Positions 1-11,324 of a DNA stretch of 64,000 nucleotides are shown here, one piece after another. The notes beneath the pieces are model-generated. The model was not told where the DNA came from. It saw only the letters and a list, made by a program, of their open reading frames with translations, and made no database searches. The stretch comes from Dentipellis sp. KUC8613. Its lineage: Eukaryota > Basidiomycota > Agaricomycetes > Russulales > Hericiaceae. Position numbers and translations under genes: made by a program. Positions within the stretch are counted from its first letter, which is position 1. Every line of letters begins with the position of its first letter. The stretch spans positions 1 to 64,000 of the forward strand of contig NSJX01000052.1 of assembly GCA_002286715.1 (NCBI GenBank). Direction: 5' to 3'.

Positions 1-798
1 TAGGTGGCTGGCTCCGGTATTAAACCGGAGCCCGAAACAAGCAAGACGCGTCGTACGAATAGGGAAGGTGCTTATATAATATGGAGGCGTTACACCGAAG
101 CTCTCGATCCCACATTGTCTCCGATGGCATTTTCTATGCACTGTAGAGAAATACGAGTATCTGCTATGTTCGTCTGTGGTCTTGCACTCGCCCACTTTCC
201 TCTGGCGCTGACCTTGTTGGCGGAAACAACAGCGAGCCGCTGATGACGTCATGGCGCATGCAGTCGCACACCACGCAGCAGTCGTGCACAATTCACCGTT
301 CGATTGCTTTGGGATATCAATGGGCGGGGAGAAATTGGGAGGAAACGATGGACAAAAGGAGGATGTTGGTGGATGGAGGAGAGAAGGAGGTAACGACACG
401 GACGCAACGACTTGGAACTATAAGTTGAACTTGGAGCACACGAGTACGCCGACAGATCTACGTCATACTCTGAGGAAAGAAATGCAAACAAGTACTTGCC
501 AGAGACAATTTAGCAGATGTCACCAGATCTTGCCAGCCCACTTGCATTTTTACATATCAGACCATATCCCGCCCGATCTCGCCAGGCGGGATTTTCACTG
601 GGCATAGAATTATATGAACGTTTGAACGGTAAGAAACTCCGAGGAAAGCAGTGCCCGATCTGAATCTAATCAGCAACATCGTCCCGTCCCTTTCAATCTT
701 CCGCGTCTTTGCCTCAGCCCTTGCCCACATTCTTATAACCCTTCCCCCGCCTTTCTCCTCCTCGAACCCTACACCTCTCACCACCCTCCAGCATAGCT
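1..798. other. Intergenic, no gene recognised
   Basis: Only short overlapping open frames without a recognisable domain lie here. The last 150 bases are pyrimidine-rich and run into the NTF2 start codon, so they probably hold its promoter and 5' leader. No transposon, RNA gene or conserved coding block was seen. Confidence 0.5.
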
Positions 799-1391
799 AT
801 GGCCGACATCAGCACGATCGCGAAACAGTTCACCGACTTCTACTACCAGACCTTCGACTCGGACCGCGCCGCGCTCCAGTCACTCTACGTGCGTCCGCCT
901 TGCGCCTCCCGCCGCACCCCGCACCCGCACGCCCGCTGACCGCCTTGCCGAGCAGCGCCCGACGTCGATGCTGACGTTCGAGGGCACGCAGCACCTCGGC
1001 GCGCCGACGATCGTCGAGAAGCTGCAGGGCCTGCCGTTCCAGCGCGTGCAGCACAAGGTCACCACCATCGACGCGCAGCCGTCGTCCACGTCCGGCGAGG
1101 CGAGCCTGCTCGTGCTCGTCACTGGCCTCCTTGTCGTACGTACATCCTCCGTGTAGTGTGTGAAGTGGAGTGTGGAGAGGTGCTCACGCGCCGCGCCAGG
1201 TCGACGACAGCCCGAACCCGCTCAACTTCTCGCAGACGTTCCAGCTCATTCCGGATTCGGGCAGCTACTATGTGTATGTGTTTCCTTCCCCTTCTCTCGT
1301 TTCTCTTTCATGGATGCGGAGAACGTGGCGTGCTGACAAGCGGAACGGGGGCTGCAGGTTCAATGACATCTTCCGCCTCAACTACTCATAA
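799..1391 (+). CDS. NTF2: Nuclear transport factor 2 (NTF2)
   Basis: Small dimeric protein that binds RanGDP and FxFG nucleoporins and carries RanGDP into the nucleus. Four exons (799-888, 956-1135, 1200-1273, 1358-1391) join in frame to 125 residues, the usual NTF2 length. The protein begins [20 protein letters not shown] and contains the conserved blocks [23 protein letters not shown] and [14 protein letters not shown], ending [10 protein letters not shown]; all are diagnostic of the single-domain NTF2 fold. The start is the first ATG after a pyrimidine-rich leader. The next gene, VPS1, is convergent. The splice junctions give an unbroken family-length protein, so identification is firm. 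Confidence 0.95.
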
Positions 1392-2086
1392 TCGCACCGC
1401 GCGTTTTGCCTTCTCTTTCACCTCTTCTTGTCCACTTTTTTTTTTCCTACGCACATACATTCATCAGTATTTTGCCTTCTTGTTCTTGTGTCTTGTGTTT
1501 TGCTGTAGTGTTGGCGTTGTGTGGTGTAGTGTGGTGCTCTCCGATGGTGCCGGTGGAGGGACATAAGGCGGGCCCTGGCGTGCACGTGGGCAGTCTGTCG
1601 ATGTCGACGTCGACGGGGAATGTAGGAATGAACGAGCAGCAGCAGTATCCGAACGCGATGTAGATGTAGACGCCGAAGTCCTAACTACTACAGTCACTGT
1701 AAAAATCAGAACTTCACTGCACAAGGAGCACAATTTGATTGGCCAGCGGCAAAGGCGTGGTGCCGTCACTGGCAACTTACCTGCCCCTTTTGGTCTCACC
1801 TTCGAAGCATCTCATCCCAAACACCGGCAGCACAAAGAGGTCTGGCGATAGCAGGAGTAATGGGTATTATAGCTAATATACTTATCGACATGGCAGGACA
1901 GACGATAGGAGTGGTCAAAGAAACCGTGGCGCGCGGCACAGGGGAAGGCGGGGACGGGGGACGACGCGTGGATGGTGGTGGGAGATGTTCGTGGGTCGGG
2001 TTCGTGGAATGTGAAGACAAGACAAGAAAAATAGAAAGCAGAAAGCAGAAATTGACACGTATCCCCTAAGTGTGAATGTGAACGGT
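1392..2086. other. Convergent 3' region between NTF2 and VPS1
   Basis: T-rich sequence with a run of ten T around 1436-1445 follows the NTF2 stop and probably carries its 3' UTR. The rest should hold the VPS1 3' UTR from the opposite strand. No coding block was recognised. Confidence 0.5.
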
Positions 2087-5077
2087 CTATACGCCCGCAA
2101 CGATCCTGTGCACATCAGCGTGGATCAGTACCTATGTCCAAGGGGAGAGAGTAAAGGATAGAGGGGAAAAGACGCACTCCTCGGCCTTGTTGAGCGCGCC
2201 GACGGTAGCGACGAGCTCCTTCCGGCGGTTGACGACCTGCTCGCTCTCCTTGAGCAGGTCGTCGAGCACCTCGGGCTTGTACAGCTCCTGCAGCAGCTCG
2301 CGCTGCAGGTTCTCCTTCGAGTGGTTCACGAGCGTGAGCGTGATCGCCTTGGGCACCATGTCGATCATCTCGCGCTTGACGATGTTGAAGTACGAGTGGA
2401 TGAGCAGCTCTGCGTGTGCCCGTCAGCAAACTCCACGGATAAGAAGGGGAAGCGGGGCGGAAGGGACGCACTGATGACCTCCGTCTCGATCGTCTCGCGC
2501 TCGCTGAGCGCCGCCTGCGGGCGGATAATCGGGGGCGGCTGCAGCACGCGTCAGCATCTACAAAGCCGAGGTGAAGGAGAAGACAGAGCAGACGCACCGC
2601 CTCCATGGGCTGCGGGCCCTTCTTCTTCGACTGCTGGCCCTTCTCCGTGCGGCTGAAGAAGCTGCCGAAGAAGCTCTGCTCCTCGCGCTTCAGGTCGACG
2701 TCGAGGTCCTTGTTGTTGTTCACCGCACCCGGGAGCAGCTTGCCGCTCTTCGGCTCGGGCGTCGCGGGCTTGTTCGCGGTCAGGCGGTCCTGCACGAGTG
2801 CCATCGCCTGTGCGCGAAACAGGGTGTCAGTAAGAGTGCTGTGGGGGTGCGGAAGGAGGGAAGAAGGACCTTGTGGCCGTTGAGGAAGTCGGGGTGCGTC
2901 GTGTTGACGTAGCACGCCTGCATCGCGGCGAGGTCGCTCACGAGCTTCGTCGTCGGCTGCATCGCGGACTTGAAGAAGTTGACGACGACGTGGTTGAAGC
3001 GCTCGCGCAGCGCGGGATAGCGCCGGAACGTTTGCTGCAGATTCACGTCAGCACGCGATAGGAAGAGGGGGAATGGGGCGAATACGCACGATCTTCTGGA
3101 GCAGCTGGCCGAGGATGCGGATGAGCTCGTCGTAGACGAGCTGGCAGCACCGCAGCGAGGGGTCCTCGAGGCGCTTGATCTGTTGCTTGACGATGACCTC
3201 GAAGGCCTGCGTGCCTACGAAGACCGCGGGTGTCGAGCCCTATGCCCGCTGTCAACACCCAGCTCGAATCCACCATAGATTGGCCACCTACCGACGAGTT
3301 GTACAGGATCGTGCGGATATCGCCGTCCTTGACCTGGTCGAACGGATCGATGCTCTTGATGCCGTTGTTGAACAGCTCGTGGAACACAAAGCTGATACGC
3401 GCACCGCCGGACAGCTCGTTGAGCGACAGGTCATTCGTATTACCGTCGATGGTCGTGCGGAACTCGCTCGTGAACTCGGTGATGATGTTGAGAACGACGC
3501 TGGACGAGTTGTCGCCCATGGGCCCGCCGAGCTGCTGCAGCTCGAGCGAGTACTTCTGCAGCTGCTGCGTGATGCGCGCTTTGATGTCGGGCAGCATCGA
3601 GCGGATGTGGTACATCAGGATCTGCCAAGCTAGTCAGTACTCCAGACATAGAAGAGGAAACAAGGGGCGCACCATGTTGAGCTTGTGCGCGAGGAAGGGC
3701 GTGCCGCAGTATTGCGCCTTGTTCTTGTACGAGGGGTGATTCTCGAAGTACAGACGCTCATGCTCGAGCGCAGCCGCGATGGACTTGGAGGCGTCGATAT
3801 CGCGCTGGCCACGGTTGACGACTGGGACATATCCGAGGCGCAGGGGGATAACGCGGCCGGCGAGAATGTCCACCACATCCGTTCCTTGGTCCCTACGCAC
3901 GCCCGTCAGTGAGCTCTAACGCACAATATCGAACACGGCACGCACATCAAGTCCACCTTGGTCAACACACCGATCGTCCGCGTGCCTTCCGGGTCGACGT
4001 CCCGCGCGAGCTTCAAGCCGTCCGAGTTGGCGAGGTCGACGTTCGCGGCGGTGACGGCGAGGATGATGCAGCCGGGCTTGGAGATGTACTTGAGGAGCAT
4101 GTCGCGGATCTGCTTCTCTATGTCCTTTGGCTGGTCGCCGACGGGCACCTTGGTGAGCCCCGGCAGATCGACGAGCGTGAGCGTGAGCACGTTCGGCGAG
4201 TAGATGCGCAGGTTGATCGGCAGCGGCGAGATGCCCGCGTTGCGCCCCGTCTTGGCCTCCGTGTCGCGCACGATCTCGTTCCGGATTTTGTTGAAGTCGT
4301 AGAATTTCTCCCCCGGGAGGTGCAGGAACTCGCCCCACTCGTCCGGGTTGGCGTTCGGGTCGGCACCCTCGGGTTTCGATTTGTCTGGAGGAAAGGATGT
4401 CGTGAGATGGTGTGCGCTCGGTGTGCAAGGAGACATACCAGCATCACCGTTCTGTTTCTGTTTCGGGTTTTGGCTTGGTCGGTTGATGAGTTGCAGGACC
4501 TGAGAACGATGATAAGCCAATATTGCAGGAGCATAGGCGGTGCTCAGTTGCTAAACCAGTCCAGCTCGGAGTCGCGCCATGTTCAAAGCAAGAGAAGGAC
4601 GGGCCACTTCATGATAAGCACGAGACGCAGCAGGTAACTACGTGCCAGAAGCGTGGTCCGGGGTGGACTCTCGGCCTCGTCTGCACCCAGACGACACTTC
4701 ATAGGACTTGTGCACGACATTCGCTTGCACTTGGGCATGTTCCGAGATGACGCGGCCTCGCCGAAGCGAGGCCTACTGACCCAGCGGCCGAGCACCAGAA
4801 GATGAAACGTACCAGTGGTCGCCTCGTAACAATACCCGTTCCTCGCGGCAAGAAGTCCCGGCCGACGATGTTCTGTCAGTGCTCATGTCAGTCCCATTGG
4901 TTTCCGAAAGACCGAAAGGCGACGCACCTCGAGCACACTACTCTTTCCGCTACTCTGACTGCCCAGCACACAAATCTGGGGCAAGTCTATGGATGCGACG
5001 TTGGAGCCGACGGCGGTGAAGACATCCTGGAGCTTGTTGATAACGCTGACGATCTCTGTTCCGAAGCCGGTGGACAT
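2087..5077 (-). CDS. VPS1: Dynamin-like GTPase Vps1
   Basis: Large GTPase that pinches vesicles in Golgi-to-vacuole sorting and in peroxisome and endocytic membrane fission. It begins [20 protein letters not shown]. Visible motifs are the G1 loop [32 protein letters not shown]3 DLPGLTKVP and G4 TKVD. The middle/stalk domain follows ([20 protein letters not shown]). The C-terminal GTPase effector domain reads [18 protein letters not shown]. About 700 residues are spread over many exons. The last exon (2087-2105) is tiny and completes the ending NKAEEIVAGV; reading through the donor instead gives an unrelated tail. The insert-B region (about 2540-2800) is charged and Lys/Gln-rich, as in Vps1. 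Dnm1 is the main alternative; the NRRKE...ALNKAEEIV ending favours Vps1. Confidence 0.93.
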
Positions 5078-6033
5078 GTCTATGGAGGTGGTGGTGGGGA
5101 GAGTAAAGAAAGAGAAAGGAACAGCGTATGAATGATGCAGACGCGGCCTGGGGACACGCCGCCTCCGCCACTCGCCCGCAGCACAAGATTGCCTTTTTAG
5201 GCCACCTCCCAATGTACCGCCTCTTCCTGCACCGTCACCTTGCGCAGTCTCTGCATCCTAAATTTTCGTTCTACCTCTGACGCTGGTGTGCTCTGCCCTG
5301 AACCCACGAACGCCAGCCACAGCGATAAGTCTCTGGTGTGGAAAATGGGTGTAGTCGCGTTCCGCTTGGGTTCCGGACAGCTGCCTGTGAGCCCAAATAC
5401 GATCTCTCCCGGTGTACTCTCAGGTCTCTAGACATTGTAAGCCCAAGCTCGGCGTTTTTGGCCCCTATCTCTTCACTGTAGTGTGCCGTGTATCGTTCAT
5501 CCCGCGTACACGGCCGCCAGCGCTACATCACTGATGATCTCGAGGCTTCTGACCCAAACTCACCATGACGGTCGACCTCTGCCGAACCTTCAAACGTTTA
5601 GCACACACAAACGTAACCCTCCGACCCCTCCGCCCGCACAGAAGAGCACGAGCGCGCCCGCCACGATGCCAGCCAGGGCGCCCTGACACCTGACGGCCCG
5701 CGCGCTCGCGCAAACACGAGGATCCCACACAGATCACGGCCAGCCGACCGCTTCTCCGCTATATTTCGTTTCACGAGCCCGCTTCTCCACGCCCGCACGG
5801 CCGTCCCAAACATCGTCTGCACATGGCCGCAAATCACGCTCCCCGCGCACGGCGTCACGGGGGCGCCCCGCCGCGCGTCAAATCGCTCATAACGGCAACG
5901 CAGCCCAGGCCGGGCCCGCCGCCCGCGAGCCCGGTATAAAACGGACCAGGGCTCGACACGAGCAGGCGGCCTTTACGCGCCACTCCAACTCTACCCCTTC
6001 AATACAACCTCAACCCTCACACAACACAGTACC
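5078..6033. other. Divergent intergenic region VPS1 / GH88
   Basis: This stretch should hold the promoters of both divergent neighbours. A TATA-like element lies at its right end. No coding sequence was recognised. Confidence 0.5.
5935..5942 (+). promoter_or_regulatory. TATA-like box of the GH88 gene
   Basis: TATAAAAC lies about 95 bases before the ATG at 6034, after a GC-rich stretch and before a C-rich leader. Spacing fits a fungal core promoter with a short 5' UTR. Confidence 0.5.
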
Positions 6034-7718
6034 ATGACGCTGCGCATCGGGCTCCTCGCCCTCTTCCCCGCGCTCGCGACTGCACTCGCGCAGCTCGCGC
6101 CCGACGCCGACACCTCCTCCCTCCCGCACGACACGCTCTTCTCGCCGCTCATCGAGACCAAGCTGCGCGCGACCGCGCACAACATCTCCGGCACGCCGAC
6201 GCAGTACCCGCAGTACACGACGCGCGACAGCGGCGAGTGGATCTACTTCCCCGCGGACGGGTGGACGACCGGCTTCCTGCCCGCGACGTTCTACGCGCTG
6301 CGCACGCGCGCGCAGCTGTGCGGGAACAGCAGCGGCGAGGCGGAGTGGCTGGAGGAGGGGCGCAGGTGGGCGACGGGCGAGGTGCCGCTGGAGACGCATA
6401 CGGGCGTCGGGCATGATGTGGGCTTTTTGAGCTTCCCGTTTGTGCAGGAGCTGGAACTGTGCGTGAACTCGCCTCCCCGCCCTTTCATAATCCACGTGTG
6501 GTCATGCCTGCTGCCACGAGGCGGAGGCATAGGGTATAGGGAAACTGACGCGCTTTTGGTGTAGAAACCCGACGAACGCGTCGGCGATCGAGGCTGTCAA
6601 CGACTTTGCGAACCACCTCGCGGGGCGGTTCAGCCCGATTGTGGGGTGCACGCGTAGCTGGGACTCGGCGGACCCGACGGACTTCCAGGTCATCATCGAT
6701 AATATGATGAATCTCGAGGTGTGTTGCTGTCTTTTGCTATGAGTGCTAGTGCTGACGGGCGCGCTAGGTGCTGTTTGTCTCGGAGGGTCTGACGGGCAAC
6801 CACACGCTGCGTGATATTGCGATGTCGCACGCGGACAAGACGATGGTGAACCACGTACGCGCAGACGGTTCGTGTTGCTTTCTTTCTTCTAGAGGCAGAG
6901 ATTGAGGATATTGTATCTGGGACAGGCGGCTCGTTCCATGTCGTCGACTACAACGCGACCACCGGTGCTGTCATCGACCAGCGTACGTCGCAGGGCTATT
7001 CGAACAGTAGCACGTGGAGTCGCGGGCAGGCGTGGGGGATCTATGGGTTTGCCAACAGTACGCTGCATCGTTCTTCCTCTCTCTTGAGGGCTCTTCTCAA
7101 GATACACCTGCGGCAACAGTGCATCAACGCACGGGCGAACAGCGATACCTCGACACGGCGCGCCGCATGGCTTCGTACTTCATCGACAATCTGCCCTCGG
7201 ACAACATCGTGCCTTGGTCCGTGCTCTCATTCATATTTGTTTCGTCCTCAAGTGCTGATATCGGGCATAGGGACTTCAATGCACCCCTCGACCCACCGAG
7301 GCCGGCGGACAGTTCTGCCGCTATGATCGCTACGAACGGTCTCTTCCTACTCGCGCTGCAGGAGAATAGCCTGTCACCAGCGAACAACACGGGCGCGCTT
7401 TACTACACGAACGCCGCTATCAAGGTGCGTCCCTCCTATCTTTGCACCCTTGGTGAACGTTGTTAACCCACAACCCTATAGATTCTGAGCGCCACAACGA
7501 ATGCATTCTGGAAACCCGAGTGGAATAGCCTGTTGTCTAACGGCACGGTGAACAACCCTGCGAACCCGCCCAACAACCTCACTGGTATTGTCTACGGTGC
7601 GTATGCCTGCAGCATGCTGTAAAGCCTTGCAAACGCTTATTGTGTATACGTAGGCGATTACTACTACATCAACGCTGGAAACCAGCTCTTGCTCTCCGGG
7701 CTCGCAAGATGCCACTAA
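6034..7718 (+). CDS. Secreted GH88 unsaturated glucuronyl hydrolase
   Basis: Family 88 glycoside hydrolase, expected to remove the 4,5-unsaturated uronic acid left at the non-reducing end of oligosaccharides by polysaccharide lyases, outside the cell. The first 19 or so residues form a signal peptide (MTLRIGLLALFPALATALAQ). The alpha/alpha-barrel markers are present: DGWTTGFLPATFYAL, the GHDVGFLSFPF block with one predicted catalytic Asp, and IIDNMMNLEVLF with the second. RGQAWGIYGFA and YGDYYYINAGNQLLLSGLAR follow near the end. Exons 6034-6458, 6565-6718, 6768-6867, 6926-7057 and 7120 onward join in frame; further introns follow. Length, about 420 residues, is normal for fungal members. Donor choice at 6868 (gttcgt) is my inference from the protein alignment. 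Confidence 0.9.
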
Positions 7719-8677
7719 CCACTAACGGGGACGTCGACACAATGGACAAGGACCTTTTGTTTCGACTTTCTGAAAGGACAGTGCTAGTGCCAATGCTTAT
7801 TCTTAGTCACACGATACGCTACGAAATGGAAGAACTGTCATGTCATTCATAACAACAAACGGAACGGACACATTGGGGATCGCGGTTGCCGTCGCGCGGC
7901 GTACACGAGGCTCGGGGCTCCACTCGTCCGACGAGATCGCCCGGCGCTGGCGCCGTCGGCCAAAGAGCGAAAGGGCGGAAGCAGTCGCGATGGACAAACG
8001 CATGGACGGATGCAGAAGGAGAGAGCAATATGTTGCCTAGGGAAAGCGCTCGCGAGATCAAAGAGAGAAGCTTATCGTTGCCTAATCGGAAGCAGAACTC
8101 CCCAGAGCCTCAAAGCGAATGAATCTGCCGTCCTAATGCTTGCTGCGGATATTGAGTAGCCTTAGACGTCGAATGCAAGGAGATTGGGCAGCGTCTTGCC
8201 TGTCGAGAACGAGGAGAGGGGGGAGGCGGGCAAGACAAAGCAGAGATGACTCGACATGGCCCGTGCGGGAACCGCCGCGACAGGGTTGCGGCTAAAGAGG
8301 GAACAATAGCCGCTCGCCGGCCATGCTCAAAACCACCTCTCCTGAGCTCCTTTCGAGCGCGATTTCGCAGATAGACAGAGAGTGATGCTGGCCGAGCAAG
8401 CCGTGCAAGACAAGAGCAAGCGCGGAGGCAGGGCAGAGCGTCTGTGGAAGACGAGGGATCAAGAGAGAGATCAGGAATCAAGAGGTGATTAAGGTTTTGG
8501 AGCAGTGTGATGTGCGGAGTTTGAATGTGCAAGGGTATATAAGAAGCAGCTCTCGCCGCTCGCGTCGCCTCCCACCCGCACCCCCCTTTCCCACGCTCAA
8601 TATCTTTTTCTGCTGCTTATCTTCCTCTACGCCACTCGTCATCGCACGCGTCCAGCACTCTCATATCCCATTAAACA
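7719..8677. other. Intergenic between GH88 and TBP
   Basis: No conserved coding block is visible. The right 150 bases hold the TBP core promoter and a C/T-rich leader. Confidence 0.5.
8536..8543 (+). promoter_or_regulatory. TATA box upstream of TBP
   Basis: TATATAAG lies about 140 bases before the TBP start codon, followed by a long pyrimidine-rich leader. This is a good match to a TATA element, so the gene for the TATA-binding protein may itself have a TATA promoter. Confidence 0.5.
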
Positions 8678-9910
8678 ATGTCTTTTGCTCTCCCTGCGCG
8701 TCAAGTCACCTTCGGTGGCCGCTCCCAGTACCAGCAACAGCAGTACCAGCAACAGCAGCAGCAACAACAACAACAGCAGCAGCAGCAACAGGCCCAGGGT
8801 CAGCAGCAAGGCGGCACTCATGGGCTCGCACTCCCTACTGGCTCGAACTTCAGCCTGCCTGGACCATCATCGCTTGCGCTTCCTGGCCCAGGGCCGGTGA
8901 CGGCTGCGCCGACATACCAGGCGCACCTCCCCGCGCCACAGCTTCCCCAGACAAAATCACAGCCGCACTCGCAGTCTCCCCCGGCTTCCCAGCAAGCCAA
9001 CGCGGTAGCGGGCCCGTCGACTCCGGCAGCGACTCAGGTGCCGGCGACCCCCGCGCCGCTCACTCTCGAGCAGCAGCACATCACCGCCGTCGAAGGCATT
9101 GTCCCCACTCTCCAGAACATCGTTGCCACTGTCAACCTGGACTGTCGGCTGGACCTCAAGACGATCGCACTTCACGCTAGGAATGCCGAGTACAATCCTA
9201 AGGTTAGTATCCGTCTCTTCGCCCCGGCCGCGCCCCGCGGCGGGGCCTTTGTGTGAGCTTGTGCACTACCCTGCTTGCTTCGCGTCTAGCGTTTCGCAGC
9301 CGTCATCATGCGCATTCGCGACCCCAAGACGACCGCGCTGATCTTTGCGTCGGGCAAGATGGTCGTCACGGGCGCGAAGTCTGAGGACGACTCGCGGCTC
9401 GCGTCGCGCAAGTACGCACGGATCGTGCAGAAGCTCGGGTTCGACGCCAAGTTCTCCGAGTTTAAGATCCAGAACATCGTCGGCAGCTGCGACGTGAAGT
9501 TCCCGATCCGTCTCGAGGGCTTGGCTTACAGCCACGGGCAGTTCAGCAGCTACGAGCCTGAGGTGCGTGCTTTTTCCTTTGTGTGTTTGGGCACATTGTT
9601 GACGTCTTGTCGTTAGTTGTTCCCTGGTCTTATCTACCGTATGATCAAGCCGAAAGTCGTGCTTTTGATCTTCGTGTCTGGCAAGATCGTGTTGACCGGC
9701 GCAAAGGTGACCATCCGTTTCTTATTTCGTTCTTACATGAAACCGCGGACGTTCCTGAGCCTAGGCCAGGATAGCCCGGTCCTCATGGTCTAGCATCTGC
9801 TGTAAACACGATCGCTTATGCTTTTCTTCGCGTGGCACCAGGTCCGAGAAGAGATCTATACCGCGTTCAACACGATATACACCGTGCTTTGCGAGTTCCG
9901 CAAGCCGTGA
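8678..9910 (+). CDS. TBP: TATA-box-binding protein (TBP)
   Basis: General transcription factor that binds the TATA element within TFIID and also serves RNA polymerases I and III. Four exons (8678-9202, 9290-9562, 9617-9706, 9842-9910) give 318 residues. The first 140 or so are a low-complexity N-terminus with a Gln tract (from about residue 17) and then Pro/Ala/Gln/Ser-rich sequence. The saddle follows as two direct repeats: [20 protein letters not shown] and [20 protein letters not shown] start them. [20 protein letters not shown] and [20 protein letters not shown] are the matching repeat ends. The C-terminus [14 protein letters not shown] is typical. The core is nearly invariant in eukaryotes; the N-terminal extension is long for a fungus. 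Confidence 0.97.
8726..8791 (+). repeat. CAG/CAA repeat in TBP exon 1
   Basis: Interrupted CAG/CAA tract encoding a run of glutamines broken by two tyrosines, at the N-terminus of TBP. The mix of CAG and CAA, with Tyr codons early on, suggests repeated small duplications rather than pure slippage. Confidence 0.85.
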
Positions 9911-10549
9911 TCGTGCCCGCCTCTCTTCCGGCTGCGAGCGGCGCCGGCCGCACCGTCGCTTTGCTCGCACCTCCATCGTCCGCGCGCCGAAGTCAATGAT
10001 TTCGCAGCGGCATAAAATCTTGTGGGCGGTGCGAGCAGATTCGCGGTGCGGCAGGCGCTGCGGCGCATGGACCTTGTCTGGCTCCACCCATCCCCCACCC
10101 TCACCCCTCTCCGCAATTACACTACTGCGCCCGATTCTAGTTTTCCCCGCGAGCGGCGTAGTAGCGTCTGGACCGCTTCACGGCCGCCGCCGTCGTCGTC
10201 CTCTTTTTCCTTCCATACATGCATCACAACCCCCTTGTACCCCCCACCCATCATCCATCCATCCATCCACGCACGTAAATATACATAACATTACTTATGA
10301 CTACGATACTACACCAATACTTTTCGGGATTTGTTCTTTTGTGGCTTTTTGGCAATACAAATTGTATAGTAGCAAAATGTTTTGGGCGTGTGCGTGTGCG
10401 CGGTTGAGTGAGGGACGAGATCGCTGAGGGTGGGAGGAGGCGGGGTTGTGGCGGCCCGATGTGCCGACTCTGGGATAAGCGCCCGTTGCTACTTAACCCC
10501 CTTCCCTCATCGCGACTCGGATTGACAGTGTCTGCCAGTGAAGGCATCC
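9911..10549. other. TBP 3' region with a CATC microsatellite
   Basis: Probable TBP 3' UTR with a short tetranucleotide repeat, then AT-richer sequence and no recognised gene up to the F-box relic. Confidence 0.45.
10248..10270 (+). repeat. (CATC)n microsatellite
   Basis: Four to five imperfect CATC units downstream of TBP. No function is implied. Confidence 0.7.
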
Positions 10550-11000
10550 TTAGAATCTGCAGAACCACCACGCGGGCCTCATGGAACAGAAAGATAGTCA
10601 CTGCTTTGCCCACCCTCTGAATCCGACCCGACCTCTGGCCGCATGTATTCAAGTTCGACTTCACGAGGTACCCTCGTCCCGCACTCGCACCTCTTCGACT
10701 CGGAGTCTAGTGCAGACTCCAGAACCCGGTTTCGTCTCCGCCTTCCTCGCCTACATATCCCGACTACGCGTCGGATGAGAAGCTTGGATAGGTCGTGCGC
10801 GCTGCGCTAGCCGGTGGGTCGAGCCCGCCATGCGCGCCGGGGCACCGACGCTCATCAAGTGCCTCCCGAACCTCAACGCCTCCGTCTCCGTACTCTGGCC
10901 CCGTGTCGACGCTCTCGTCTCCTAGCTCGCCGATGGCGCAAGCCAGACTCGGCCAGCAACGCTGCAAACGCGATTCGACGATGGTCTGACCTCCCTACAT
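10550..11000 (+). pseudogene. Decayed, deleted copy of the downstream F-box gene
   Basis: This stretch aligns in order with the start of the F-box gene at 12335. Shared blocks are: the leader agaatctgcagaa (agactctgcggaa in the intact gene); the coding start region (tcatggaacagaaagatagtc versus tcatggagcaagaagatagtc); cacctcttcgactcggag; tatcccgactacgc.tcggatgagaag; gccatgcgcgccgg; and gctcatcaagtgcctcccgaacctc. The start codon is gone, stop codons interrupt the frame (for example after the GATGAGAAG block), and two internal blocks of roughly 200 and 50 nt are missing. It is therefore a broken partial duplicate about 1.8 kb upstream of its parent. The right boundary is fuzzy. Confidence 0.75.
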
Positions 11001-11324
11001 GGCAAGCGACACTCTTTACAGCTTGCACCATCCTTGTTGTGTTGCTCTTGATAACTATACTAGGATTGCGGCGCAAATGCGTACATGGTACGGGGGCCTC
11101 CTAGAGCACATTTATATGGTCACTTCTTGCCCGGCGTACGTGAACTTGTGGGACCTCAGCAGCGTACTTCCCCCACGCTGCGCGACTTGCCTCCATGGCT
11201 TGACTAGAAGCAGATCCTTCCTATAGCCTCTGCCCCCCAAAACGCCTCGGTCAGGGCATCGGAGGCGCTTGCAAATTCAGTCTTATATCTTCGCGACATC
11301 TTGCTAACGCCATATGCACACGAC
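11001..11324. other. Intergenic before the C2H2 gene
   Basis: No domain or repeat recognised. It may carry the promoter of the zinc-finger gene. Confidence 0.4.
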
